Positions 55,216-62,053 of a stretch of DNA of 64,000 bases are shown here, one piece after another (position 1 is the first letter of the stretch; each line of letters begins with the position of its first letter). A program made the position numbers and the translations under genes. The notes below the pieces were generated by a model. It ran no database searches, was not told the origin of the DNA, and was given only the letters and a program-made list of their open reading frames with translations. Source of the DNA: VAXT01 sp963728535 (GTDB lineage: Bacteria; Actinomycetota; Thermoleophilia; Gaiellales; Gaiellaceae); contig CAVSKK010000001.1 of assembly GCA_963728535.1 (NCBI GenBank), forward strand, positions 310,001-374,000, written 5' to 3'.

Positions 55216-55225
55216 ATTTTCGCGC

Positions 55226-56497
55226 GTGAGCGCCAAGAAGCAGCCCCTCGGCGTCTTCGGGGCCGGGTGGGTCGGCCTCGTCACAGGCGCCTGCTTTGCC
55301 GATCTCGGGCACGACGTCGTCGTCCGGGACGTCGTGCCGGCGAAGATCGAAGACCTGAACGCGGGGCGTGTCCCGTTCCACGAGCCCGGCCTGGCGGAGC
55401 TGATCGAGCGCAATCGCGAGCGGTTGAGGTTCACGCTCGACCTCGACGAGCTAAAGGCGGGCGCGCAGATCTTCTTCTCGTGCGTGGATACCCCGCCGGC
55501 ACCGTCCGGTGAGGCGGACCTGTCGGCAGTCTGGTCCGTGGTCGGAGATCTCGGCTCGCCGGAGAACGCGATTCTCGTCATGAAGAGCACGGTCCCGGTC
55601 GGTGCGGGTGAGAGGATCCGAGCCGAGCTCGATGCCGGGGTCGGTTACGTATCGAACCCGGAGTTCCTCTCGGAGGGCCGCGGGATCGAGGACTTTGCGC
55701 GCCCGGACCGGATCGTGATCGGCGCGTTCGACGACGAGCACGGCGACCGGGTGGCCGCGCTCTATGAAGGCTTCGAAGCTCCGATCGTGCGCACGAGCGT
55801 CCCGTCTGCGGAGATGATCAAGCTCGCGTCGAACGCCTTCCTCGCAACGAGGATCAGCTTCATCAACGAGATCGCGAACGTGTCCGAAGCAGTCGGGGCC
55901 GACATCGACGAGGTCGCGCACGGCATGGGGCTCGACAAGCGGATCGGCACGAGCTATCTCCGGCCCGGCATCGGCTACGGCGGGAGCTGCTATCCAAAGG
56001 ATGTCCCGTTCCTCAAGCTTTTGGCCGGGACCAGCGGCTACCACTTCCAGCTCCTGACCGCGGTCATGGAGGTCAACGACCTCCAGAAACGGCGGCTCGT
56101 CGGGAAGCTGAAGGAGCACCTCGGCGACCTGCGCGGGAAGACGGTCGCATTGCTCGGACTGGCCTTCAAGCCGCACACGGACGACATGCGCGACGCGCCG
56201 TCGATCGTTATCGCATCGCGGCTGATCGCCGAGGGCGCCGACGTGCGGGCCTGGGATCCGCTCGTAGAAGGCCATCCCGAGCTGGACGGCGTCTCGATCC
56301 AGGCGTCGATGCTCGACGCCGTGCGTGGAGCGGACGCGGCGGTGATCGTCACCGAGTGGCCGGAGCTGGAAGGCCTCGCGTCGCCCGAGACGCTGCAGGC
56401 GATGCGCACGCCGCTCATCGTGGACGGCCGCAACCTGCTCGATCCCGCGGACGTGCGCGCCGCCGGCTTCCAGTACGAGGGCATAGGCCGGCCCTAA
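55226..56497 (+). CDS. UDP-glucose/GDP-mannose 6-dehydrogenase family protein
   Basis: 423 aa, GTG start. NAD-binding GVFGAGWVGLVTG, the central SNPEFLSEGRGIEDF, catalytic Cys in GIGYGGSCYPKDV, and the C-terminal GLAFKPHTDDMRDAPS. It should oxidise a UDP-sugar to the uronic acid (UDP-glucuronate likely). 10 bp after the LCP gene, so probably the same operon for an acidic envelope polysaccharide. Confidence 0.93.
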   Translation: MSAKKQPLGVFGAGWVGLVTGACFADLGHDVVVRDVVPAKIEDLNAGRVPFHEPGLAELIERNRERLRFTLDLDELKAGAQIFFSCVDTPPAPSGEADLSAVWSVVGDLGSPENAILVMKSTVPVGAGERIRAELDAGVGYVSNPEFLSEGRGIEDFARPDRIVIGAFDDEHGDRVAALYEGFEAPIVRTSVPSAEMIKLASNAFLATRISFINEIANVSEAVGADIDEVAHGMGLDKRIGTSYLRPGIGYGGSCYPKDVPFLKLLAGTSGYHFQLLTAVMEVNDLQKRRLVGKLKEHLGDLRGKTVALLGLAFKPHTDDMRDAPSIVIASRLIAEGADVRAWDPLVEGHPELDGVSIQASMLDAVRGADAAVIVTEWPELEGLASPETLQAMRTPLIVDGRNLLDPADVRAAGFQYEGIGRP

Positions 56498-56513
56498 AAG
56501 GGAGAATCGAGAC

Positions 56514-57221
56514 ATGGAAGCGATCATCCTCGCCGGCGGTAAGGCCGAGCGTCTCGGAGCCGCGGCTCAGGGGCGCCCGAAGGCACTCGTGCCGATCGCT
56601 GACCGGCCGCTGGCCGCCTATCAGGTTGCGCTCCTTGCGTCGGCCGGTGTCACGCGGGTGATCGTCAGCTGCGCGGCCGGCCAGGAGGAGCTCTTCGAGG
56701 CCGAGCTTGCGGGGCTGGGGCCGGAGATCATCTCGGTTCCCGAGAGCGAGCCGCTGGGGCGTGGGGGAGGCGTGCGCCTGGCGGCGCAGGTGCGTGAGGA
56801 GCCCGGCCCGGTTTACGTTCTCAACGGCGACGAGCTGATCGACGCGGACCTCGCCGCGTTGCTTGACGCGCATCGCGCTCGCGGCGGCGCAGCGACGCTC
56901 ACGGTTGCTCGGATGCCCACCGGCTTCGGAGTCGTCGAGCTCGGAGAGGACGATCAGGTCAGCGGGTTCGACGAGTCGCCGAAGCTCCCGCATTGGGTGC
57001 ATGCCGGCGTGGACGTGCTCGACGAAGAGGCGATCGCCCGGCTTCCCGAGAAGGGCGACCACGAGCGGTCGACCTTCCCGGAGCTCGCGGCCGAGGGAAA
57101 GCTCTACGCATTGCGCCACGAGGGCCTCTGGCTGACAGTGAACACGCCAAAGGACCTGCGAACCGCCGAGGAGCACATGCGAGCGAGCCCCAACTGGCTC
57201 GCCGCGGCGGCGAGAGCATGA
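56514..57221 (+). CDS. Sugar nucleotidyltransferase (NTP transferase family)
   Basis: 235 aa. N-terminal IILAGGKAERLGAAAQGRPK (20 residues) is the nucleotide-binding loop, followed by VLNGDELIDADLAALL with the metal-binding Asp. It is short, with no left-handed beta-helix C-terminal domain. Likely forms an NDP-sugar. Overlaps the cupin by 4 bp. Confidence 0.88.
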   Translation: MEAIILAGGKAERLGAAAQGRPKALVPIADRPLAAYQVALLASAGVTRVIVSCAAGQEELFEAELAGLGPEIISVPESEPLGRGGGVRLAAQVREEPGPVYVLNGDELIDADLAALLDAHRARGGAATLTVARMPTGFGVVELGEDDQVSGFDESPKLPHWVHAGVDVLDEEAIARLPEKGDHERSTFPELAAEGKLYALRHEGLWLTVNTPKDLRTAEEHMRASPNWLAAAARA

Positions 57222-57616
57222 CCACGGAGTCTCCGAACCTGGGCGGTCTGGAGCCCTTTGCGTTCGACCCGACGAAGGTCGACAAGCCGTGGGGGCACGA
57301 GCTGATCTGGGCGCTGACGGATGACTACTGCGGCAAGCTCCTGTTCGTCAGGGCCGGTGAGTCGCTGAGCCTCCAGTTTCACCGCGAGAAGGACGAGTCG
57401 TGGCTCATTCACTCCGGCCGGGCAGAGATCGAGATGGCAGAGCCGGGCCAGAAGGTCACGTCCTCGGAGGTCGTCGGCCCAGGAGCGGCCCTGCGAATCA
57501 CGCCCGGGACGGTGCATCGGGTGAACGCCCTCGAAGACACGACGATTCTCGAGGTCTCGACGCCGCAGCTCGAAGACATCGTCCGCCTCGAGGACAAATA
57601 CCGACGCACGTCCTAA
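57218..57616 (+). CDS. Cupin, mannose-6-phosphate isomerase C-terminal-like
   Basis: 132 aa from the ATG at 57218. Cupin motifs: the first with FHREKDESWLIHSGRAEIEM (20 residues) and the second with ITPGTVHRVNALEDTTILEV (20 residues). KPWGHELIWAL is the usual start of this group. Probably a sugar-phosphate isomerase or epimerase-type partner of the adjacent nucleotidyltransferase. Confidence 0.88.
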   Translation: MTTESPNLGGLEPFAFDPTKVDKPWGHELIWALTDDYCGKLLFVRAGESLSLQFHREKDESWLIHSGRAEIEMAEPGQKVTSSEVVGPGAALRITPGTVHRVNALEDTTILEVSTPQLEDIVRLEDKYRRTS

Positions 57617-57620
57617 CATT

Positions 57621-57639
57621 CACACAAGTGTGGTAAGGT
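57621..57639 (+). promoter_or_regulatory. Operator/promoter of the small MerR gene
   Basis: CACAC-AA-GTGTG (57621-57632) is an inverted repeat directly upstream of TAAGGT (57634-57639), which ends 6 nt before the ATG. A repeat just upstream of the -10 is the expected MerR layout. Confidence 0.5.
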
Positions 57640-57645
57640 TGGGCC

Positions 57646-57969
57646 ATGAACTCGCTCTCGGTAGGAGCCGCAGGCGCTCAGACGGGCTGGTCCGCGCGCA
57701 TGCTGCGCTATCTCGAGGGGCTCGGCCTCGTCGTGCCGCGGCGCACCGCTTCCGGGTATCGCTCCTACGGGCTCCGTGAGCTCAACCAGCTGCACGCGCT
57801 TCGAGAGCTGCGCCGGCGCTTCGCCGTCGAGCTAGGCGAAGTCGCCTTTGCTGCGCGCCTTCGCCGCGAGCCGGCCCTTCGGGCCGCAGTCGAAACATGG
57901 CTCCACGGCGCTGACATCGACGCGCTCGACTGGGAGCAGCAAAAGCACGAGAGGCTGCTCGCGGCGTGA
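57646..57969 (+). CDS. Small MerR-type regulator
   Basis: 107 aa. Winged helix-turn-helix: SARMLRYLEGLGLVVPRRTA and SGYRSYGLRELNQLHALREL (20 residues each), but a shortened effector region with no metal-binding Cys pattern. Probably a DNA-binding regulator acting on its own promoter and possibly on ahcY, whose start is 35 bp downstream. Confidence 0.85.
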   Translation: MNSLSVGAAGAQTGWSARMLRYLEGLGLVVPRRTASGYRSYGLRELNQLHALRELRRRFAVELGEVAFAARLRREPALRAAVETWLHGADIDALDWEQQKHERLLAA

Positions 57970-58003
57970 TCACTACACTCCCCCAACGAAAGAAAGAGGA
58001 CTG

Positions 58004-59272
58004 ATGGCCACAACGCGCAGACACGACGTCAAGGATCTCGAGCTCGCCAAAGAGGGCGTTCGCCGCATCGAGTGGGCGGACCGCAACATGCCCGTGCTCG
58101 CGGCGATCCGCGAGCGCTTCGAGCGTGAAGAGCCGCTTGCGGGATACCGCATTGCGGCCTGCCTGCACGTGACGACCGAGACCGCAAACCTCGCGCGCAC
58201 GCTCAAGGCCGGCGGCGCCGACGTCGTGCTGTGCGCGTCGAATCCGCTGTCGACCCAGGACGACGTCGCGGCAGCGCTCGTCGAGGAGTACGACGTCTCC
58301 GTCTTCGCGATCAACGGCGAGGACAACGACACCTACTACGCGCACATCCAGGCCGCAGTCGACCACAAGCCGCAGATCACGATGGACGACGGCGCCGACG
58401 TGATCGGCGTCCTCCATGCGCATCGCCGGGAGCAGCTCGGTGACGTGATCGGCGGCACCGAGGAGACGACCACAGGCGTCATTCGCCTGAAGGCGCTCGA
58501 GCGCGACGGGGCGCTCGGCTTCCCCATCGTCGCGGTCAACGAGGCGAAGACGAAGCACCTGTTCGACAACCGCTACGGCACGGGCCAGTCGACGATCGAC
58601 GGCGTCATTCGCGCGACGAACAAGCTGCTTGCCGGGAGCAAGTTCGTGGTTGCCGGCTACGGCTGGTGCGGCCGCGGTCTCGCCACTCGCGCCAAGGGGA
58701 TGGGGTCGCACGTGATCATCACCGAGGTCGACCCGATGAAGGCGCTCGAGGCCGTGATGGACGGCTTCGAGGTGCTGACGATGGAGCGCGCGGCCGAGGT
58801 CGGGGACATCTTCGTGACGGCGACCGGCGACAAGGGCGTCATCCGCGGTGAGCACATCGAGCGCATGAAGGACGGCGCGATCCTCGCGAACACGGGCCAC
58901 TTCAACGTCGAGATCGACATCGCCGCGCTCAGGGCCCTGGCGACCGAGACGCGCGAGGCACGAGACCTCGTCGACGAGTTCACACTCGAGGACGGCCGCA
59001 AGATCTACCTGCTCGCGGACGGGCGGCTCGTCAACCTCGCTGTCGCGGAGGGGCACCCGGCTCAGGTCATGGACATGTCCTTTGCGAACCAGGCGCTCTC
59101 GGCCGAGTACATCGTCGGGAATGCGGCCTCGCTCGAGAAGAAGGTGTACGACGTGCCCGAGGACATCGACAAGGAGATCGCCCGGCTCAAGCTGGAGACG
59201 ATGGGCATCGACATCGACACGCTCTCGGCCGAGCAGGAGAAATACCTGGCGTCGTGGGATGAAGGTACTTAA
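58004..59272 (+). CDS. ahcY: S-adenosylhomocysteinase
   Basis: 422 aa from the ATG at 58004 (AAAGAGGA ribosome-binding site). NAD-binding VAGYGWCGRGLATRAKGMG, substrate-site HVTTETANL and TMDDGADV, and ANTGHFNVEID. The short length and the C-terminus ending near KYLASWDEGT resemble archaeal/Thermotoga-type enzymes that lack the long eukaryotic-type insert and tail. It hydrolyses SAH to adenosine and homocysteine, supplying the homocysteine for methionine synthesis. Confidence 0.95.
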   Translation: MATTRRHDVKDLELAKEGVRRIEWADRNMPVLAAIRERFEREEPLAGYRIAACLHVTTETANLARTLKAGGADVVLCASNPLSTQDDVAAALVEEYDVSVFAINGEDNDTYYAHIQAAVDHKPQITMDDGADVIGVLHAHRREQLGDVIGGTEETTTGVIRLKALERDGALGFPIVAVNEAKTKHLFDNRYGTGQSTIDGVIRATNKLLAGSKFVVAGYGWCGRGLATRAKGMGSHVIITEVDPMKALEAVMDGFEVLTMERAAEVGDIFVTATGDKGVIRGEHIERMKDGAILANTGHFNVEIDIAALRALATETREARDLVDEFTLEDGRKIYLLADGRLVNLAVAEGHPAQVMDMSFANQALSAEYIVGNAASLEKKVYDVPEDIDKEIARLKLETMGIDIDTLSAEQEKYLASWDEGT

Positions 59273-59275
59273 CCG

Positions 59276-60037
59276 CTGAAGGCGCTCGTTCTCGCCGCGG
59301 GGTACGCAACGCGGCTCAGCCCGCTCACCGACTCGATCCCGAAGATGCTGCTGCCGCTTGCCGAGCGGCCGATGCTCGACTACCTGCTCGACCGGATCCG
59401 AGAGGTGGAGGACGTCGAGGAGGTCCACGTCGTCACCAACTCGCGGTTCGCCCCGGCCTTCAGTGACTGGGCGCCCGCAGGCGTGACGGTCCACGACGAC
59501 GGCACGACCTCGAACGAGGACCGGCTCGGGGCGATCGGCGATCTCGCGTTCACGATCGAGCGCGCCGGGCTCGAGGGGGAGGACTTGCTCGTCGTCGCGG
59601 GGGACAATCTCGTCGGCTACTCGCTTGCGGAGTTCGTCGGCTTCTGGCGAAAGAAGGGCGGCAGCGCGATCGCCGTGTACGAGGTCGCAGACGCCGAGCT
59701 CCTCAAGAGGTATGGGGTGATCGAGCTCGACGCAGAAGACCGGGTCGTCGGCTTCGAGGAGAAACCCGCCCGCCCGCGGAGCAATCTCGCCGCGACGGCC
59801 GCGTATCTCTACCGCGCGCAGGACCTCGAGCTGCTCGCGAGGTACCTGGAAGAGGGCAACCCGCCTGATGCGCCGGGGAACTTCGTCGCGTGGCTGCACA
59901 CGCAAGCCCCGGTGCACGGCTACCGCTTCACCGGCGAGTGGGACGACATCGGCGATGCCCGCCAGCTGCTGGAGGCGGACAACCGCCTGCGAGAACGGGC
60001 CGGAATGCCCGTTCGCAGCGAGTACGCCGTCGATTAA
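59276..60037 (+). CDS. Sugar nucleotidyltransferase (possible CTG start or read-through of ahcY)
   Basis: 253 aa from the CTG at 59276. The family N-terminus is fully encoded only from here: KALVLAAGYATRLSPLTDS, then IPKMLLPLAERPMLDYLLDR. The first ATG (59345) would cut off the nucleotide-binding loop. The frame is the same as ahcY: the ahcY TAA (59270-59272) is followed by CCG and then CTG. No ATG, GTG or TTG is available upstream, so translation from CTG, or stop-codon read-through, is required. Later motifs: VVAGDNLVGYSLAEF, GVIELDAEDRVVGFEEKP, EWDDIGDARQLLEADN. Confidence 0.85.
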   Translation: MKALVLAAGYATRLSPLTDSIPKMLLPLAERPMLDYLLDRIREVEDVEEVHVVTNSRFAPAFSDWAPAGVTVHDDGTTSNEDRLGAIGDLAFTIERAGLEGEDLLVVAGDNLVGYSLAEFVGFWRKKGGSAIAVYEVADAELLKRYGVIELDAEDRVVGFEEKPARPRSNLAATAAYLYRAQDLELLARYLEEGNPPDAPGNFVAWLHTQAPVHGYRFTGEWDDIGDARQLLEADNRLRERAGMPVRSEYAVD

Positions 60038-60125
60038 CAGAAACGCAACCGAAGATTTAGAAGTCTCTTATCCGGCGCTGGTCTCATGGAGGTCGTGCGC
60101 GCCTTCTGGGGCGCCACACCCTCCC

Positions 60126-60151
60126 CGAAAGGCCGCTGCAGCGGCCTTTCG
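60126..60151. terminator. 26-bp perfect palindrome, bidirectional terminator candidate
   Basis: CGAAAGGCCGCTG-CAGCGGCCTTTCG, followed by CCCGTTTTGG on the forward strand. Lies between the nucleotidyltransferase and comF. Confidence 0.65.
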
Positions 60152-60197
60152 CCCGTTTTGGCGCAAAGCCGAGACACGTTCGTCTGAGCTTCCGTCG

Positions 60198-60203
60198 TAG
60201 CCT
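60198..60203 (+). promoter_or_regulatory. Candidate -10 element of comF
   Basis: TAGCCT, 7 nt before the GTG start of comF. No ribosome-binding site, so probably leaderless. Confidence 0.4.
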
Positions 60204-60210
60204 CGGCGGG

Positions 60211-60888
60211 GTGACGAACCCGGCGGCGGCTCTGCTCGACCTGATCCTGCCGAGCTTCTGCTCGGTCTGTCGTGCGCCCGGTGACGCGCTCTGCGAGGTC
60301 TGCCGGGGGCGCCTTGCCCGGATCGAGGGGCCGTCGTGTGACCGCTGTGGCGCCCCGACCGCCTGGCCGGTGGAGCGCTGCCGCGAGTGCGCCGGGCGCC
60401 GCATCCCGTTTGCGACGGCGCGAGCCGCCGTCGTCTACGACGACGCTGCCCGGGCGCTCGTCGCGGCCTGGAAGGATCGTGGCCTGCGCAGCCTGGCAAC
60501 GCTGGCCGCGGAGCTCGTGAGCGAGGTCGTGGCCCGCCCCAACGTGTACACGATGGTCTTCGTGCCCAGCGATCCCGTTCGACGTCTGACCCGTGGCTAC
60601 AACCCCGCCGAGCGACTGGCGGTGACGCTCGGCGAGCGCTGGCAACTGCCGGTCGTCCCGCTGCTCGCTCGTTCGCCGGGGGTCCGCCCGCAGCGCGGCC
60701 TTCCGCTCGCCGAGCGGCGGCGAAACGTCCGCGGCGTCTTCCAGGCCGCCGGCGCCGCCCCAAGGGAGCTGGTCCTGGTCGATGACGTCTATACGAGCGG
60801 CGCAACCGTCTCGGCGGCAGCCTCGGCGCTCCGCAAGGCTGGCGCGCGCCGCGTGGAGGTGGTCACGTTCGCGCGGGCCGTTCGATAG
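60211..60888 (+). CDS. ComF family phosphoribosyltransferase-like protein
   Basis: 225 aa, GTG start. N-terminal zinc ribbon (CSVCRAPGDALCEVCRGRL; CDRCGAP; CRECAG), then the PRTase domain with YNPAERLAV and the PRPP loop LVDDVYTSGATVSAAA. ComF proteins assist ssDNA handling during natural transformation, although in many genomes the role is unknown. Followed by the HPF gene. Confidence 0.92.
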   Translation: MTNPAAALLDLILPSFCSVCRAPGDALCEVCRGRLARIEGPSCDRCGAPTAWPVERCRECAGRRIPFATARAAVVYDDAARALVAAWKDRGLRSLATLAAELVSEVVARPNVYTMVFVPSDPVRRLTRGYNPAERLAVTLGERWQLPVVPLLARSPGVRPQRGLPLAERRRNVRGVFQAAGAAPRELVLVDDVYTSGATVSAAASALRKAGARRVEVVTFARAVR

Positions 60889-60891
60889 GTT
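60886..60891 (+). promoter_or_regulatory. Candidate -10 element of the HPF gene
   Basis: TAGGTT overlaps the comF stop (TAG) and ends 8 nt before the ATG. No ribosome-binding site. Confidence 0.4.
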
Positions 60892-60899
60892 CTCGACCA

Positions 60900-61445
60900 A
60901 TGAATCTTCAGGTCAAGGGCCGGAACGTCGAGGTCAGCGATCAGATCCGCCAGTACGCCGAGGACAAGCTCGGCAAGCTCGACCGGCTGGTGAAGGACCC
61001 GACTCGGATCGAGCTCGAGCTCGCCGTCGAGAAGAACCCGTCCATCTCCGACAACCAGGTCGCCGAAGCGACTGTCTGGACGAAGGGCCCCGTGCTGCGC
61101 GCGCGAGAGTCCTCAGGGGACATGAAGGCTTCGATCGACCAGCTCGTGGACAAGCTCGAGCGGCAGGTCAAGCGCTACCGCGACAAGAGGCGCCCGCGCA
61201 AGCACGATCGCCCGGAAAGCGCAATCCCGGAGCCCGACCTGCTTGAGCGTCTCGAGGAGGGTGAAGCGACGGCGATCGTCAAGACGAAGCAGTTCGCCGT
61301 CAAGCCGATGGCGCCGGACGAAGCCGTCCTCCAGCTCGAGCTCGTCGGGCACGATTTCTTCGTCTTTCGCAACGCGGACTCCGACCAGGTGAACGTCGTC
61401 TACCGGCGGCGCGACGGGAACTACGGGTTGATCGAACCCGCGTAG
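60900..61445 (+). CDS. hpf: Ribosome hibernation-promoting factor, long form (HPF/RaiA)
   Basis: 181 aa. N-terminal RaiA-type domain (NLQVKGRNVEVSDQIRQYAE, 20 residues; KLGKLDRLV), a basic linker (YRDKRRPRKHDRPE) and the C-terminal dimerisation domain (IVKTKQFAVKPMAPDEAVLQ, 20 residues; GHDFFVFRNADSDQVNVVYR). The long form directs 100S ribosome dimers in stationary phase. Confidence 0.95.
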   Translation: MNLQVKGRNVEVSDQIRQYAEDKLGKLDRLVKDPTRIELELAVEKNPSISDNQVAEATVWTKGPVLRARESSGDMKASIDQLVDKLERQVKRYRDKRRPRKHDRPESAIPEPDLLERLEEGEATAIVKTKQFAVKPMAPDEAVLQLELVGHDFFVFRNADSDQVNVVYRRRDGNYGLIEPA

Positions 61446-62035
61446 TGGGCCTTTTCCGACGGGGCGAGCCGATCCACGAGAAGCTGGCCCGGGAGGGCGG
61501 CGTGGACTTCCCGCGTGGGGTGAACGAGGTGGCCGGCCCGCCGATGATCGATCCCAGCCATCCGATCTGGCAGGTTGCCGGAATCCACGGCATCCCCCGG
61601 GTTCGCGAATGGGACGCCGTGACGAGTGCCGAGGCGCCTGAGCTGCCCGGTGACGAGACCGACTTCGTTGCGCTTGCGGACGGCACGATCTTCACCGACG
61701 ACGACCTGCCCGACGAGGCGCTGACGCCTCTGGCCGACGCCCTCGAGAACCTGGTCGAGGCGCCGTACCACGCGCTCGCCCTCAAACAGGCCGGGGACGT
61801 CTGGAGCGTGGCCGCCATGCGCGTGACCGTCCTCGAGGTCCCCGAGGACATCGCCGGGGACAAGCTCGAGCTCGTCGTCAACGAGGGTGAGCGGACGATC
61901 CGCGTCGACGACGCCGTAGCAAGGGTCGACCTGCCGACCCTGGAAGCGTTCGCTGCCGAGCAATTCGGCTCGTTCGTCCTGCGAGCGACGCGCCTGGACG
62001 ACACGCTCTGGGAGGTCACGGTCCACCCGCTCTGA
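61445..62035 (+). CDS. Uncharacterised protein downstream of HPF
   Basis: 196 aa; GTG start overlapping the last base of the HPF stop, so translationally coupled. No signal peptide, membrane helix or familiar motif. The acidic, evenly structured sequence (WQVAGIHGIPRVREWD; FVLRATRLDDTLWEVTVHPL, 20 residues) suggests a soluble cytoplasmic protein. Function unknown. Confidence 0.75.
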   Translation: MGLFRRGEPIHEKLAREGGVDFPRGVNEVAGPPMIDPSHPIWQVAGIHGIPRVREWDAVTSAEAPELPGDETDFVALADGTIFTDDDLPDEALTPLADALENLVEAPYHALALKQAGDVWSVAAMRVTVLEVPEDIAGDKLELVVNEGERTIRVDDAVARVDLPTLEAFAAEQFGSFVLRATRLDDTLWEVTVHPL

Positions 62036-62040
62036 GCCGA

Positions 62041-62046
62041 TACCCT
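62041..62046 (+). promoter_or_regulatory. Candidate -10 element of secA
   Basis: TACCCT ends 7 nt before the secA ATG, matching prfA exactly in sequence and spacing. Confidence 0.45.
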
Positions 62047-62053
62047 AGAAACG

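Noticed and set aside
57782..59917. 711-codon minus-strand open frame
   Set aside because: Antisense to merR, ahcY and the nucleotidyltransferase, all with clear motifs on the plus strand.
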